From an uncultured Acetatifactor sp. (lineage in GTDB: Bacteria > Bacillota > Clostridia > Lachnospirales > Lachnospiraceae), in the NCBI GenBank assembly GCA_947586055.1, contig CANPXL010000002.1:62001-126000 (forward strand): DNA of 64,000 nt. The letters are read 5' to 3'. This document shows, one piece after another, positions 8,802 to 18,759 of the stretch (within the stretch, counting starts at the first letter, position 1; each line of letters starts with the position of its first letter). The position numbers were made by a program, and so were the translations under genes. The notes beneath the pieces were generated by a model that was not told the origin of the DNA, ran no database searches, and worked only from the letters and a program-made list of their open reading frames with translations.

Positions 8802-10928
8802 CTAATCTATCTTTCCGTTGGAAAATACGCCGACGGGGCGGTTGTCCTGTTCCGCATCTTCCGACTGCCCCTCCGGAGATTGCACGGATTCGCCGGACGC
8901 TTCCGGCGCGGTCTTTTCAGCGGGTTCGGGTGCGGGCGTCTCCGGCTCCGGAATTCCTTTCTCCCTGCGGAAGATCTCCATAAATTCTTTTCCGGTAATG
9001 GTCTCTTTTTCGATCAGGTACTCCGCCAGTTTATCCATGACCTCACGATTCTCGCGCAGCATTCCCAGAGCCTTTTCATAGCTCTCCTTCAAGAGATCGA
9101 CCACCTCCGCGTCCACTTCGGCGGCGGTGACGTCGCTGCAGATCAGTTCCGATCTGCCCTCCAGATACTGGCTTTCCACGGTGGCAAGGGCCGCGAGACC
9201 AAACTTCCGGCTCATTCCGTACCGGGTTATCATATTGCGCGCAATGCCCGTAGCCTTTTCAATATCGTTTGCAGCGCCGGTGGTAACGGTGTCAAACACA
9301 ATTTCTTCCGCCGCGCGGCCGCCCACAAGTCCTACCAGCATATCCCGCAGTTCGGCCTCGGTGTTCAGATATTTTTCTTCCTCCGGCACCTGCATCACAT
9401 AGCCCAGAGCGCCCATGGTCCTGGGAACGATCGTGATCTTCTGGACCGGCTCGGAATTTTTCTGAAGCGCGCTGATCAGCGCATGTCCCACTTCGTGGTA
9501 GGATACGATCCTGCGCTCTTCCTTGCTCATGATGCGGTCTTTTTTCTCTTTTCCTACCAGCACCACTTCCACGGCGTCAAACAGATCCTTCTGGCTCACA
9601 AATTCCCTGTTCTCCTTGACCGCGTTGATCGCGGCCTCGTTGATCATGTTTGCCAGATCGGAGCCCACCGCGCCGCTGGTGGCAAGCGCAATGGCGTCCA
9701 GATCCACGCTTTCATCCATCTTCACGTCCTTTGCATGAACCTTCAGGATTTCCACACGGCCTTTCAGGTCCGGCTTATCCACGATAATGCGCCTGTCGAA
9801 GCGTCCGGGGCGCAGCAGCGCCTTATCCAAAATCTCCGGCCGGTTGGTGGCGCCCAGAATGAGAATACCCTTGGAACTGTCGAATCCGTCCATCTCGGAC
9901 AGCAGCTGGTTCAGGGTCTGTTCCCGTTCCTCGTTTCCGCCGCCGTACTTGGAATCACGGCTCCGCCCGATGGCGTCGATCTCGTCTATGAAAATAATAC
10001 ACGGCGCGTTTTTCGTCGCTTCCCGGAACAGATCGCGGACGCGGGACGCGCCCACGCCAACGTACAGCTCGATGAAATCCGAGCCCGTCAGGGAGAAAAA
10101 GGGCACATGCGCTTCGCCTGCCACGGCCTTCGCCAGCAGCGTTTTACCGGTTCCGGGCGGGCCTACCAGCAGGGCGCCTTTGGGAAGTCTCGCGCCGATC
10201 TTGGAATATTTTCCCGGGTTGTGGAGAAAATCCACCACTTCCACCAGGGATTCCTTCGCTTCGTCCTCTCCGGCCACATCTTTAAAGGTCACGCCGGTCT
10301 CTTTCTGCACATATACCTTCGCGTTGCTCTTTCCCACGCCCATGGGGCCGCCGCTGCCGCCCATCTTTCGGAACAGAAGGCTCAGCAGGACCCACATAAG
10401 CACCACCGGCAGAACTACACCCACAAGGATGCTCAGAATCCAATCCGACCTGTCGCTGAGCGTTCTGTGTCCCTCGATGCCGTGGGCCTCCAGTCTCGCC
10501 ATCAGCGTATCCATATCTTCCATGAGGATCGTTGTATACTGTTCCGGCGTGCTCTGCAGATAAAATCCCAGCCCAAAGCCATAGCCGTAGCCCGGATATC
10601 CGTTTCCGGAATTCTGATCCCCGGCGTCCTCTTTCAGCGTAAACTGGATCTCATCGTTGCTTAACAGGTTTACTTCCTCCACCCTGTCGTCCTCGATGTA
10701 ATCAAGGAACTTCGTGTAGGAAACCTGCTCGCTGCTGCCGCTTCCGGTGAGTATCCTCATCACATAAAGCGCGAGGATGATCATGCCCAGCGTGACAAGA
10801 AACACAAGAAGCATATTGGGACGTCTCGGAGGTTCGCCGCCCCGCCTGCCGTTTCCGCCGCCTCCGGGGCCGTTTCCGCCGGAACCGTTTCCGCCGTTCT
10901 CATATTGGTTCAGTTGATTGTTGTCCAT
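8802..10928 (-). CDS. ftsH: ATP-dependent zinc metalloprotease FtsH
   Basis: FtsH is a membrane-anchored AAA+ protease that degrades misfolded membrane proteins and regulators. The 708-residue protein has two transmembrane segments (about residues 37-60 and 163-185) around an extracellular domain, Walker A GPPGTGKT, Walker [13 protein letters not shown], the second region of homology ([20 protein letters not shown]), and the zinc site HEVGH, where most members have HEAGH. The N-terminus is a glycine/asparagine-rich tract of about 20 residues and the C-terminal tail is Pro/Glu-rich, both lineage-specific extensions. It has its own promoter and is followed closely by uvrC. Confidence 0.97.
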   Translation of the reverse strand: MDNNQLNQYENGGNGSGGNGPGGGGNGRRGGEPPRRPNMLLVFLVTLGMIILALYVMRILTGSGSSEQVSYTKFLDYIEDDRVEEVNLLSNDEIQFTLKEDAGDQNSGNGYPGYGYGFGLGFYLQSTPEQYTTILMEDMDTLMARLEAHGIEGHRTLSDRSDWILSILVGVVLPVVLMWVLLSLLFRKMGGSGGPMGVGKSNAKVYVQKETGVTFKDVAGEDEAKESLVEVVDFLHNPGKYSKIGARLPKGALLVGPPGTGKTLLAKAVAGEAHVPFFSLTGSDFIELYVGVGASRVRDLFREATKNAPCIIFIDEIDAIGRSRDSKYGGGNEEREQTLNQLLSEMDGFDSSKGILILGATNRPEILDKALLRPGRFDRRIIVDKPDLKGRVEILKVHAKDVKMDESVDLDAIALATSGAVGSDLANMINEAAINAVKENREFVSQKDLFDAVEVVLVGKEKKDRIMSKEERRIVSYHEVGHALISALQKNSEPVQKITIVPRTMGALGYVMQVPEEEKYLNTEAELRDMLVGLVGGRAAEEIVFDTVTTGAANDIEKATGIARNMITRYGMSRKFGLAALATVESQYLEGRSELICSDVTAAEVDAEVVDLLKESYEKALGMLRENREVMDKLAEYLIEKETITGKEFMEIFRREKGIPEPETPAPEPAEKTAPEASGESVQSPEGQSEDAEQDNRPVGVFSNGKID

Positions 10929-10993
10929 AGTAACTCCATTTCAGTCATATTGGTTTTAGCATTCCCGTTTCCGAGTAAAATTAAATCTATTTT

Positions 10994-11022
10994 ATTATAG
11001 AAAGAAGCCAATGATAAATCAA
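10994..11022 (-). promoter_or_regulatory. Sigma-A promoter for ftsH-uvrC
   Basis: TTGATT (11022-11017), a 17-base spacer and a perfect TATAAT (10999-10994) on the minus strand, about 65 bases before the ftsH start codon. Confidence 0.75.
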
Positions 11023-11065
11023 TAGAAGAATTGTGAAAAAAAAGTGTCTAACGCTAAAAGATTTA

Positions 11066-11105
11066 TAAAAAAGGCAGCGTCGTGACCAAAATCACAACAC
11101 TGCCC
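11066..11105 (-). terminator. Terminator after the 11.1-11.9 kb lipoprotein gene
   Basis: Minus-strand stem 11104-11092 pairs with 11085-11073 (13 bp with G-U pairs) around a 6-base loop and is followed by six T (11072-11067). It lies 24 bases after the lipoprotein stop and ahead of the ftsH promoter. Confidence 0.85.
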
Positions 11106-11128
11106 TTTCCTTTCTGTCAGGACATGTT

Positions 11129-11902
11129 TCAGTTTTCTTCCGCCGTCTGGATCATGATCGACATCGTGTCCAAAACATTCTGTTTCTGCTCCGGAGCATA
11201 ATAGGTGCCGGTGCAGGAGAGGATGGTTCCATCCTTTACGGTATAAATTGCAATCTGCGTGGTGGGCGGCGCCGCAAGCAGGGTTTCGCGTCCGCCGATG
11301 GAGTCGATCATTTCCTCCGTGTAAATCCCGGAATCAATCATAAGGTCGAGCATCTCATCCGTAATCTGTGTCACAAGCTCCATATAGACAACGGGCTCCC
11401 CGTTCAGAGACCGAACCTCGCTGGCTTCCACGGTTATGCCGTAGCCTGCGGACTCAAGGTTCTCGTTGCTCAGTTCCTCCATCAGGTCGTCCATCCAATC
11501 GTCCTGTGTCACACCTGTGGCCTCCACATTCATGTTGATGTTCACAGCCTGATTGGTGTTTATGGTCTCTTCCCATGCGATCTGAAGGGGATCGTCAAAA
11601 ATCTGTTCCCATTCGCCTGCGGGATAAGAATAACTCATCTCGCTGTTGGATATCGTTTCCAAATCCATGCCGCTGTAATCAACCGCTTCAATCACAGGGT
11701 AAGAATCCGTTGCGCCGGCTTCAGAGCCGTCCTCATCGTCCTGCTCGTTTCGGGACGTCTTGCTATCCTTATCTTCCTTGTCCTGTTCGTACCGGGACGT
11801 CCTGTCATCCTTTTCTTCCTTGTCACCATCACCGCAGCCGGCCAGAAGAGCGGGCACCAGAAGCAGCGCCAGAACTACGCTTTTTACCTTGAGAAACTTC
11901 AT
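11129..11902 (-). CDS. Predicted lipoprotein of unknown function
   Basis: The 257-residue protein begins with a lipoprotein signal peptide (MKFLKVKSVVLALLLVPALLAGCG; lipobox LLAGC, cysteine near residue 23), so it is expected on the outer face of the membrane. A very acidic Lys/Asp/Glu/Ser/Arg spacer of about 40 residues follows with the near repeat DDRTSRYEQDKED / DSKTSRNEQDDED, then a globular domain. The domain starts with SYSYPAGEWEQIFDDPLQIA and ends with a segment about a computed score or trend (TQIAIYTVKDGTILSCTGTY), resembling PsbP-like/DUF lipoproteins only in outline. The ATG at 11902 follows GGGAGG; the longer frame to 11953 lacks such a site. It is monocistronic, with its own promoter and terminator. 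Confidence 0.8.
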   Translation of the reverse strand: MKFLKVKSVVLALLLVPALLAGCGDGDKEEKDDRTSRYEQDKEDKDSKTSRNEQDDEDGSEAGATDSYPVIEAVDYSGMDLETISNSEMSYSYPAGEWEQIFDDPLQIAWEETINTNQAVNINMNVEATGVTQDDWMDDLMEELSNENLESAGYGITVEASEVRSLNGEPVVYMELVTQITDEMLDLMIDSGIYTEEMIDSIGGRETLLAAPPTTQIAIYTVKDGTILSCTGTYYAPEQKQNVLDTMSIMIQTAEEN

Positions 11903-11968
11903 TTTTTCCTCCCTCTCCGCCGCGTTTTCTCCGACGGGCGGCGTTCTTGTCAATTTTACACATAGGAG

Positions 11969-11997
11969 ATTCTAACACACGGCGGCTTACCTGTCAA
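11969..11997 (-). promoter_or_regulatory. Sigma-A promoter for the lipoprotein gene
   Basis: A perfect TTGACA (11997-11992), a 17-base spacer and TAGAAT (11974-11969) on the minus strand, 66 bases before the ATG at 11902. Confidence 0.8.
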
Positions 11998-12040
11998 CGG
12001 TCAGTTCCCCCGAATCGCGTCGCAATTTAAACTGTGAAAA

Positions 12041-12097
12041 TTAAAATGGAGTTTGCCCATTTTAACCATTCCAATATGGTAAAAACTGTGCTAAAAT
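12041..12097 (+). promoter_or_regulatory. Promoter region of the DUF1846 gene with two inverted repeats
   Basis: A perfect 9-bp inverted repeat (12041-12049 with 12057-12065, 7-base centre) is followed by a second, looser dyad (ACCAT...ATGGT, 12065-12080). An extended -10 element TGC-TAAAAT (12092-12097) has a poor -35 (TTCCAA, 12069-12074) inside the second dyad. The repeats may be operators or a weak bidirectional terminator. Confidence 0.4.
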
Positions 12098-12138
12098 ACA
12101 AAAGTGGTTGACAGGGCGCAGAAAGGCTGGCGGAAAAC

Positions 12139-13614
12139 ATGAAACAGGGATTTGACAATGAAAAATATGTAAAAATGCAGTCCCAGCACATCCGGGAACG
12201 CATCGGCCAGTTCGGGGACAAGCTGTATCTGGAATTCGGAGGAAAGCTGTTCGACGATTACCATGCCTCCAGGGTGCTTCCCGGCTTTGCCCCCGACTCC
12301 AAGCTCCGGATGCTGATGCAGCTCTCGGATTACGCCGAGATCGTCATCGTCATCAGCGCTGCAGACATTGAAAAGAACAAGGTCCGCGGCGATCTCGGGA
12401 TCACCTACGATGTGGATGTCCTGAGACTGCGGGACGAGTTTCTGGAAAAGGGCCTGTTTGTGGGGAGCGTCGTCATCACGCACTATTCCGGACAGAACAG
12501 CGCCAACCAGTTTAAGACCAAGCTGGAAAGGGAAAACATCCGGGTATATCTGCATTATACCATCGAAGGCTATCCCTCCAACGTTCCCCTGATCGTCAGT
12601 CCGGAGGGTTACGGAAAAAACGACTACATAGAAACCTCCCGGCCGCTTGTGGTCGTCACCGCCCCCGGCCCGGGAAGCGGGAAAATGGCGACCTGTCTCT
12701 CCCAGCTTTACCACGACAATCTCAGAGGGATCAAGGCCGGTTACGCAAAGTTTGAGACCTTTCCTGTCTGGAATCTGCCCCTGAAACATCCCGTAAATCT
12801 TGCCTACGAAGCCGCCACGGCGGATCTGAACGACGTGAATATGATCGATCCGTTTCATCTGGAAGCCTACGGCAAAACCGCTGTCAATTACAACCGGGAT
12901 ATCGAGATCTTCCCCGTCCTCAACGCGATTTTCGAGGGTATCTACGGAAGCAATCCCTATCAGTCTCCGACCGACATGGGCGTCAATATGGCCGGCTTCT
13001 GCATCATTGACGACGAAGCCTGCTGCCAAGCCTCCCGAATGGAGATCATACGCCGTTACTATGCGGCGCTGAACAAGGCGGTAAAGGACGAAGGGGCCGA
13101 AAATGAAGTCTATAAGATCGAGCTGCTGATGAAGCAGGCAAGAATCTCCGCAGACGAAAGAAGCGTTACACTGGCTGCCCGAAAACGCGCCGAAGAGCTG
13201 GGCGTTCCCGCCGCGGCCGTGGAACTGGCGGACGGCCGTATCATTACTTCAAAGACCACTGATTTTCTGGGAGCTTCCGCCGCGCTTTTGCTCAACGCCC
13301 TGAAGTATCTCGCGGGCGTGGAGCACGACACAAAGCTGATCCGGCCGGAGGCCATCGAGCCGATCCAGAACCTGAAGGTCCGCTATCTCGGCGGGAAGAA
13401 TCCCAGACTGCACACGGATGAGGTCCTGATTGCCCTCGCGCTGGCCGCCTGCACGGACGATAACGCCAGACGGGCGCTGGAACAGCTTCCCTCGCTGCGC
13501 GGCTGCCAGGTCCACACTTCCGTGATGCTCTCGGAAGTAGACAGCAAGATCTTCAAAAAACTGGGCATGGATCTTACCAGCGAGCCCGTCCAGTCCGCCA
13601 GAAAGAGATACTGA
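12139..13614 (+). CDS. DUF1846 (UPF0371) family protein
   Basis: The 491-residue protein matches the DUF1846 family over its whole length. The start reads MKQGFDNEKYVKMQSQHI and a central nucleotide-binding-like stretch reads VVVTAPGPGSGKMATCLSQL, which resembles a P-loop of a kinase. The family occurs mainly in Firmicutes and Bacteroidetes; structures are known but no reaction is firmly assigned. It is read in the same direction as pyrG, 75 bases upstream of it, so the two may be co-transcribed. No signal peptide or membrane segment is visible, so it is cytoplasmic. Confidence 0.88.
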   Translation: MKQGFDNEKYVKMQSQHIRERIGQFGDKLYLEFGGKLFDDYHASRVLPGFAPDSKLRMLMQLSDYAEIVIVISAADIEKNKVRGDLGITYDVDVLRLRDEFLEKGLFVGSVVITHYSGQNSANQFKTKLERENIRVYLHYTIEGYPSNVPLIVSPEGYGKNDYIETSRPLVVVTAPGPGSGKMATCLSQLYHDNLRGIKAGYAKFETFPVWNLPLKHPVNLAYEAATADLNDVNMIDPFHLEAYGKTAVNYNRDIEIFPVLNAIFEGIYGSNPYQSPTDMGVNMAGFCIIDDEACCQASRMEIIRRYYAALNKAVKDEGAENEVYKIELLMKQARISADERSVTLAARKRAEELGVPAAAVELADGRIITSKTTDFLGASAALLLNALKYLAGVEHDTKLIRPEAIEPIQNLKVRYLGGKNPRLHTDEVLIALALAACTDDNARRALEQLPSLRGCQVHTSVMLSEVDSKIFKKLGMDLTSEPVQSARKRY

Positions 13615-13689
13615 TGACACGGATCCCCCTCGCGCTGCAGGGGCCTTTCGATAACAATACCACGCACGCGGCGCAGAAAAGAGGAAATT

Positions 13690-15312
13690 ATGTCGGTTAA
13701 ATACGTGTTTGTCACCGGAGGCGTCGTCTCCGGCCTGGGAAAGGGCATAACGGCCGCGTCTCTGGGACGGCTTCTGAAGGCCAGGGGCTACAAAGTCACA
13801 ATGCAGAAATTTGACCCCTATATCAATATCGATCCCGGCACCATGAACCCCATTCAGCACGGCGAGGTCTTCGTCACCGACGACGGCGCGGAAACGGATC
13901 TGGACCTTGGCCATTACGAGCGTTTTATCGACGAAAGCCTTGACAAGAACTCCAACGTGACCACGGGAAAGGTCTACTGGAGCGTACTTCAGAAAGAGCG
14001 CAGAGGCGATTACGGCGGCGGCACCGTCCAGGTCATCCCCCACATCACAAACGAGATCAAAAGCCGGTTCTACCGGAATTTTACGGACCCTGACACACGC
14101 ATCGCCATTATCGAGGTGGGCGGCACGGTGGGCGACATCGAAAGCCAGCCGTTTCTGGAGTCGATCCGACAGTTCCAGCACGACGTTGGGCACGAGAACG
14201 CAATCCTGATCCATGTGACGCTGATCCCTTATATCAGCGCCTCCCAGGAGCTGAAGACCAAACCCACCCAGGCCAGCGTCAAGGATCTGCAGGGTATGGG
14301 AATCCAGCCGGACATCATCGTCTGCCGCAGCGAACATCCTCTGGAGCAGTCCATCAAGGACAAGATCGCGCTGTTCTGCAATGTGCCCAGCAGCCACGTC
14401 CTGCAGAACCTGGATGTGGAATACCTCTACGAAGCGCCTCTCGCCATGGAAAAGGAACGTCTGGCACAGGTGGCGTGCGAATGCCTGCATCTGGACTGTC
14501 CGGAACCCGATCTGAAGGACTGGGAGAAGATGGTGGACGATCTGAAACATCCCACCGACGAGGTACAGATCGCTCTGGTAGGCAAATATGTCTCCCTCCA
14601 CGACGCCTACATCAGCGTGGTGGAAGCGCTGAAGCACGGCGGGATCACGAACCATACCACCGTCCGCATCAAGTGGATCGATTCCGAAACCGTCACAAAG
14701 GAGAACGCGGAAGAGTTGCTTTGCGACTGCGACGGCGTCCTGATCCCCGGCGGCTTCGGCTCCCGGGGCATCGAGGGTAAGATTGAGGCGATCTCTTATG
14801 CGCGCCGGACGAAAACCCCCATGCTGGGCCTGTGTCTCGGCATGCAGCTTGCAATCGTGGAGTTTGCGCGGAACGTGATCGGCTACAACGACGCGCACAG
14901 CATCGAACTGGATCCCTCCACCACGCATCCTGTGATCGCGCTGATGCCGGACCAGAACGGTGTGGAGGATATCGGCGGGACGCTGCGGCTGGGAGCTTAC
15001 CCCTGCGTTCTGGACAAAAATTCGAGAGCCTATCAGCTCTACGGCGAGGAAACCATCTATGAGAGACACCGCCACCGCTATGAAGTAAACAACGATTACC
15101 GGCTTGTGCTGACGGAACACGGGCTGCGCCTGTCCGGACTTTCTCCGGACGGCCGGATTGTGGAAATGTGCGAGATCACGGAGCACCCCTTCTTCGTCGC
15201 CACCCAGGGACATCCGGAGTTGAAATCCCGTCCCAACAAACCCCATCCCCTGTTCCGCGGGTTTATCGCCGCGGCGCTGGAGCGCAAAAAGAAAATGACG
15301 TCTCCGTCATAA
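13690..15312 (+). CDS. pyrG: CTP synthase
   Basis: PyrG converts UTP to CTP with ATP and glutamine. At 540 residues it has the normal two-domain layout: an N-terminal synthetase ([20 protein letters not shown] at residues 6-25, [22 protein letters not shown]) and a C-terminal class I amidotransferase with the nucleophile cysteine in LGLCLGMQ and the downstream His/Glu in GHPEL. The start is preceded by AGAGGAAATT. A GC hairpin without a T tract follows at 15334-15358. Confidence 0.97.
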   Translation: MSVKYVFVTGGVVSGLGKGITAASLGRLLKARGYKVTMQKFDPYINIDPGTMNPIQHGEVFVTDDGAETDLDLGHYERFIDESLDKNSNVTTGKVYWSVLQKERRGDYGGGTVQVIPHITNEIKSRFYRNFTDPDTRIAIIEVGGTVGDIESQPFLESIRQFQHDVGHENAILIHVTLIPYISASQELKTKPTQASVKDLQGMGIQPDIIVCRSEHPLEQSIKDKIALFCNVPSSHVLQNLDVEYLYEAPLAMEKERLAQVACECLHLDCPEPDLKDWEKMVDDLKHPTDEVQIALVGKYVSLHDAYISVVEALKHGGITNHTTVRIKWIDSETVTKENAEELLCDCDGVLIPGGFGSRGIEGKIEAISYARRTKTPMLGLCLGMQLAIVEFARNVIGYNDAHSIELDPSTTHPVIALMPDQNGVEDIGGTLRLGAYPCVLDKNSRAYQLYGEETIYERHRHRYEVNNDYRLVLTEHGLRLSGLSPDGRIVEMCEITEHPFFVATQGHPELKSRPNKPHPLFRGFIAAALERKKKMTSPS

Positions 15313-15333
15313 TTTTGCAGAATCTTCCGCACA

Positions 15334-15358
15334 GACCGCCTGTCACGGGACGGCGGTC
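15334..15358 (+). other. GC-rich hairpin after pyrG
   Basis: The arms GACCGCC and GGCGGTC (15334-15340, 15352-15358) form a 7-bp stem 20 bases after the pyrG stop. No T run follows, so it is at most a weak or factor-dependent terminator. Confidence 0.35.
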
Positions 15359-15409
15359 CGGCGGACTGCACGGACAGAACGTCGGACAGGAGCATACAGG
15401 TTCATTCCC

Positions 15410-16525
15410 ATGAAAAAATGTGTCGCCTTCCTGAAAAAAGAAACCGTTCTCTGCATCGCCGCGCTGCTGTCCGCAGTGTCGGCCTTTTTCGTGCCGCCTT
15501 CCCCGGAATATCTGGACTATATAGACTGGAGAGTGCTGGCGCTTCTCTTTGGACTGATGCTGGTGGTAAAAGGGCTGCAGAGCATCGGCCTGTTTCAGTA
15601 TCTGGCATCCGGGCTTCTCTCCCGGATCCGGACTACCAGACAGTTATGTCTGCTGCTGACGGGTCTCTGCTTCTTTTCTTCCATGCTGATCACCAACGAC
15701 GTGGCGCTGATTACCTTCGTCCCTTTTGCCGTGATGGTCCTCTCCCTCGCGGATGAAAAAAAGCTTATGATCCCCGTGATCGTGCTGCAGACCATTGCGG
15801 CCAATCTCGGCAGCATGCTGACTCCCCTCGGCAATCCTCAGAACCTTTATCTGTATTCGGCCTTTTGCATCCCAATGGGCCGTTTCCTTCTGACCATGCT
15901 TCCTCTGACGCTACTGTCACTTTTTCTGATCGCAGGGAGCGCCGCCCTTCTCCCAAGCAGAAAAATACAGGCCGCCGGGCCGGGGCAGGTTTCCTTCCCT
16001 CCCAGGCTGAAGCTGGCCTGTTATACCGTTCTGTTCCTCGTTGCTCTCTGCTGCGTGCTCCGGCTGCTGCCCTGGCCCGCGATGCTGGCAATCCTGATCC
16101 TTGCCGTGCTTGTTCTGGACAGAAAGCTCTTTCGGTCGGTAGACTACTGTCTGCTGCTGACCTTCGTGTGCTTTTTCCTTTTTATCGGAAACATGGAGCG
16201 CATTCCCGCCGTTTCCTCCCTGATCAGCTCTCTGCTGCGCGGCCGCGAGCTTCTTCTCGGTATTCTGCTCAGTCAGGTCATCAGCAACGTACCCGCCGCC
16301 ATCCTGCTGTCCGGATTTACGCAGGAGGCCCAGGCGCTTATGTACGGCGTGAATATCGGTGGTTTGGGAACGCTGATCGCCTCCCTTGCCAGCGTGATCT
16401 CCTTTAAAATTTACGGTGAAGTCGCCGGAGCCTCCAGAGGAAAGTACATCCGGGTCTTTACGCTTTACAGTCTGGTCTTCCTGCTCGTTCTGTCCGCCGC
16501 CGCGGCGTTGCTCCTGCGGCTGTGA
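15410..16525 (+). CDS. SLC13/ArsB-like anion permease
   Basis: The 371-residue protein consists of about ten hydrophobic segments and belongs to the citrate transporter/ion transporter superfamily. It carries the two re-entrant-loop signatures: MLITNDVALITFVPF (around residue 85-100) with TIAANLGSMLTPLGNPQN soon after, and SNVPAAILLSGFT with NIGGLGTLIASLAS near the C-terminus. Relatives move dicarboxylates, citrate, sulfate or arsenite. At about 370 residues it is shorter than typical 430-460 residue members, and the substrate is not predictable. The best ribosome site (AGGAG) is about 15 bases from the ATG, so the start is less certain. It converges on yitT. Confidence 0.85.
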   Translation: MKKCVAFLKKETVLCIAALLSAVSAFFVPPSPEYLDYIDWRVLALLFGLMLVVKGLQSIGLFQYLASGLLSRIRTTRQLCLLLTGLCFFSSMLITNDVALITFVPFAVMVLSLADEKKLMIPVIVLQTIAANLGSMLTPLGNPQNLYLYSAFCIPMGRFLLTMLPLTLLSLFLIAGSAALLPSRKIQAAGPGQVSFPPRLKLACYTVLFLVALCCVLRLLPWPAMLAILILAVLVLDRKLFRSVDYCLLLTFVCFFLFIGNMERIPAVSSLISSLLRGRELLLGILLSQVISNVPAAILLSGFTQEAQALMYGVNIGGLGTLIASLASVISFKIYGEVAGASRGKYIRVFTLYSLVFLLVLSAAAALLLRL

Positions 16526-16535
16526 AGCCGGACGC

Positions 16536-17411
16536 CTACAGCTTTTTCAGGTAATGGCCCGCCACGCTGACCCCCTCGTTCAGCACGATGAACGCGTTGG
16601 GGTCATATTTATGGATCAGCGCCCGAAGACGGTGCACCTCGTATTTCGACAGCATGATATAGAGGATGGACGACTGCTCGTGGGTATACGCCCCCATGGC
16701 GTCCCACTTCGTGATCCCTCTGCCCAGTTCCTCAAACACCTCTTTCTCCAGTCCCGTGGTGTCGGCTTTTGTAATCACAGTCACTTCCACGTTGATATTC
16801 TGGGTGTGCACCCTGTCCATCGCCACGGAGTACACGGCGGAGTAGATAATACAGAACACCGCGATCTCCACGTCGAACAGCCACAGGCAGACCGCATACA
16901 GAAGCAGATTCATCAGCAGGTTTACCTTCCCCACGCTGAAGTCCGGTTTCCACTTCGTCAGCAGAACGCCGATCACATCCATGCCGCCCCCGGAGGAACC
17001 CATGCGCAGCGCGATTCCCGTGCCAGCGCCGGCAATGATGCCTCCTACCACGCAGGCGGCCATTCTGTCTTCCACAATGACCGTGACGGGGAGCACGGAG
17101 AGAAACACCGTCATGGCCGTCACCGTAATCAGCGTCTTGTAGAAAAATTTCCTTCCCATCCGCCGGAAAGCCACTATGAAGATCGGGATATTGACCGCAT
17201 AATAGATCACGCCGGCAATGTCAAAGGCCTCGAACCGCACGCTGAAATAATCCGCCAGCACGGTACGGATCACCTGACAGAATCCCATAACGCCCCCTGT
17301 ATACAGACCGGCAGGCACCACAAAAAAATTGATGCCCGCCGCATACAGAACCGCTCCCACAATGCTTCCCAGCGTTCTTCTGCTCTCATACTCCATCGCT
17401 TGTCTGTTCAT
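16536..17411 (-). CDS. YitT-family membrane protein (DUF161 + DUF2179)
   Basis: This 291-residue protein has five to six transmembrane segments in residues 12-190 (for example RTLGSIVGAVLYAAGINFFV and GSSGGGMDVIGVLL), then a soluble C-terminal DUF2179 domain of about 80 residues (NVEVTVITKADTTGLEKEVF). The family is widespread in Firmicutes, usually in several copies; its function is unknown, although a transporter role is often supposed. It begins 2 bases after the trxA stop, so it is probably translated from the trmB-trxA transcript. A start at an internal Met (17396) is also possible. Confidence 0.88.
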   Translation of the reverse strand: MNRQAMEYESRRTLGSIVGAVLYAAGINFFVVPAGLYTGGVMGFCQVIRTVLADYFSVRFEAFDIAGVIYYAVNIPIFIVAFRRMGRKFFYKTLITVTAMTVFLSVLPVTVIVEDRMAACVVGGIIAGAGTGIALRMGSSGGGMDVIGVLLTKWKPDFSVGKVNLLMNLLLYAVCLWLFDVEIAVFCIIYSAVYSVAMDRVHTQNINVEVTVITKADTTGLEKEVFEELGRGITKWDAMGAYTHEQSSILYIMLSKYEVHRLRALIHKYDPNAFIVLNEGVSVAGHYLKKL

Positions 17412-17413
17412 TT

Positions 17414-17731
17414 TTACAATGCCTGCTCCAGTTTTTCTTTCAGCTCGGACGCCGACATGGCGCCCAGATAATTTGCCTGCTGCTTCCCTTCCTTAAAGAC
17501 GATAAAGGTGGGAATGCTCGCCACCCGGTACTGCTGGGCAATCTGCATGTTCTCGTCAATATTCAGCTTTCCCACCTTTATCCGGCCGTCAAACTCCTCC
17601 GCCAGCTTCTCCACGATGGGCGCCATCATCCTGCAGGGGCCGCACCAGTCGGCATAAAAGTCCACCAGCACGGGGATGTCCGACTTTAAGACTTCTTCCT
17701 CAAAATTTTCCGCTGTAAATCTGTATTCCAT
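17414..17731 (-). CDS. trxA: Thioredoxin
   Basis: This 105-residue thioredoxin has the redox motif WCGPC (Cys30 and Cys33), the conserved cis-proline loop VASIPTFIVFKEG, and normal domain length. It reduces disulfides of cytoplasmic proteins using electrons from thioredoxin reductase, which is not in this window. It lies 66 bases after trmB and 2 bases before yitT on the same strand. Confidence 0.95.
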   Translation of the reverse strand: MEYRFTAENFEEEVLKSDIPVLVDFYADWCGPCRMMAPIVEKLAEEFDGRIKVGKLNIDENMQIAQQYRVASIPTFIVFKEGKQQANYLGAMSASELKEKLEQAL

Positions 17732-17797
17732 AGTTTCCGCCTTTCCGCGCCCACCCGGCGCATTTCCTGATCCGCAGCCGTCCGCCTGCCGCCGGGC

Positions 17798-18463
17798 TTA
17801 CGCGCGCCGGCCAAAACCGCTGCGGGAGATGATATACTTGCAGATCGGGTTTCCCATGGCGGAAAACTTTTCCTCGTATTCCGTCATGACGTTTCCCTTC
17901 ATCAGTTCCGTATCGCCATGCAGATCATAAGTGATCCTCTCCGCCCGCCAGCCCGCGGGAGCAAGCTCTTCCACCGCAAAATCAAACAGCTTTCTGTTGT
18001 CCGTCTTAAATTCCAGCCGGCCGTCCCCCTTCAGGATCACATCGTATCTGGCCAGAAACTCCCGGGAGGGAAGCCTGCGCTTTGCATGCCTGTCCTTCGG
18101 CCAGGGATCGGAAAAGTTCAGGTAGATCCTGTCTACCTCGCCGGGGCCGAACACGGACGTAATATTCTCCGCATCCATGCGCAGAAATTTCAGATTCGGA
18201 AGCTCTTCCCGTTCCATCTTCTGCACGGCGCGCAGGAGCACGGCAGAATACTTTTCGACGCCCACATAATTAATCTCCGGATGCTCCCTTGCCATAGTAT
18301 GTATAAATCTGCCCTTTCCCATACCGATCTCAAGATGGATGGGGCGGTCGTTTCCAAAAATTTCCTTCCAGGTCCCGGGGCATTCCGGCTGCCGTTCCTC
18401 CGGTATCACATAACGGCTGGCCGCGATAACCTCCCGGGATCCCGTGATATTGCGCAGTCTCAT
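17798..18463 (-). CDS. trmB: tRNA (guanine-N7-)-methyltransferase
   Basis: TrmB makes m7G46 in the variable loop of tRNA using S-adenosylmethionine. The 221-residue protein shows the SAM-binding motif HLEIGMGKGRFI, the family motif YLNFSDPWPKDRHAKRRL, and the C-terminal TEYEEKFSAMGNPICKYI. An open frame continues far upstream to 19999 antisense to dacF, but similarity starts at MRLRNITGSREV. The ATG at 18463 has a purine-rich ribosome site, and a TTGACA promoter lies just beyond. Confidence 0.95.
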   Translation of the reverse strand: MRLRNITGSREVIAASRYVIPEERQPECPGTWKEIFGNDRPIHLEIGMGKGRFIHTMAREHPEINYVGVEKYSAVLLRAVQKMEREELPNLKFLRMDAENITSVFGPGEVDRIYLNFSDPWPKDRHAKRRLPSREFLARYDVILKGDGRLEFKTDNRKLFDFAVEELAPAGWRAERITYDLHGDTELMKGNVMTEYEEKFSAMGNPICKYIISRSGFGRRA

Positions 18464-18506
18464 AAACTCTCTTTCCCGCCGTCGCAACGGCGTGCGTTCT
18501 GTCTCT

Positions 18507-18535
18507 AATTTACCCGATTCGCCGGGAATTGTCAA
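18507..18535 (-). promoter_or_regulatory. Sigma-A promoter for trmB-trxA-yitT
   Basis: A perfect TTGACA (18535-18530), a 17-base spacer and TAAATT (18512-18507) on the minus strand, 43 bases before the trmB ATG. Confidence 0.7.
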
Positions 18536-18587
18536 CTGTCCGCGGTCTCGCAAAGGCGCGCCGACAAGACACTCTCTGTAACAGTTC

Positions 18588-18735
18588 AGCCCGCGCCATT
18601 CGCAAAGCCGCGCTGACGCGCTGTCCGGCGCCGTGCGCCTGCCTTTGCTCATAAAATGGCGCTCCCTCGGCAGCCGTATTCGGCGAAAAATTTGTGCGAG
18701 CACAATTTTTCGCCAAATGCGGCTGCCGGCTGAAC
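18588..18735. repeat. Double-hairpin repeat, copy A
   Basis: This 148-bp element is about 85-90% identical by eye to 25191-25343, in the same orientation. The first hairpin's left arm has lost about 5 bases (18593-18606), so it pairs imperfectly with 18642-18661. The second hairpin (arms near 18668-18697 and 18701-18728) is intact and of the form CGGCAGCCG...CGGCTGCCG. It carries no protein-coding gene and has no visible target-site duplication. It probably belongs to a dispersed non-coding palindromic family or a non-autonomous element. Confidence 0.8.
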
Positions 18736-18759
18736 TACGCAGGATTTTACAAATGCTTC

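Noticed and set aside
8793..10664. Plus-strand frame of 623 codons over ftsH
   Set aside because: It is antisense to ftsH with its full set of AAA+ and zinc motifs.
12108..12113. TTGACA sequence just before the DUF1846 start
   Set aside because: It is only 25 bases from the ATG, with no -10 after it.
13249..15246. Minus-strand frame of 665 codons over pyrG
   Set aside because: It is the mirror of the pyrG gene; pyrG has all CTP synthase motifs in the other strand.
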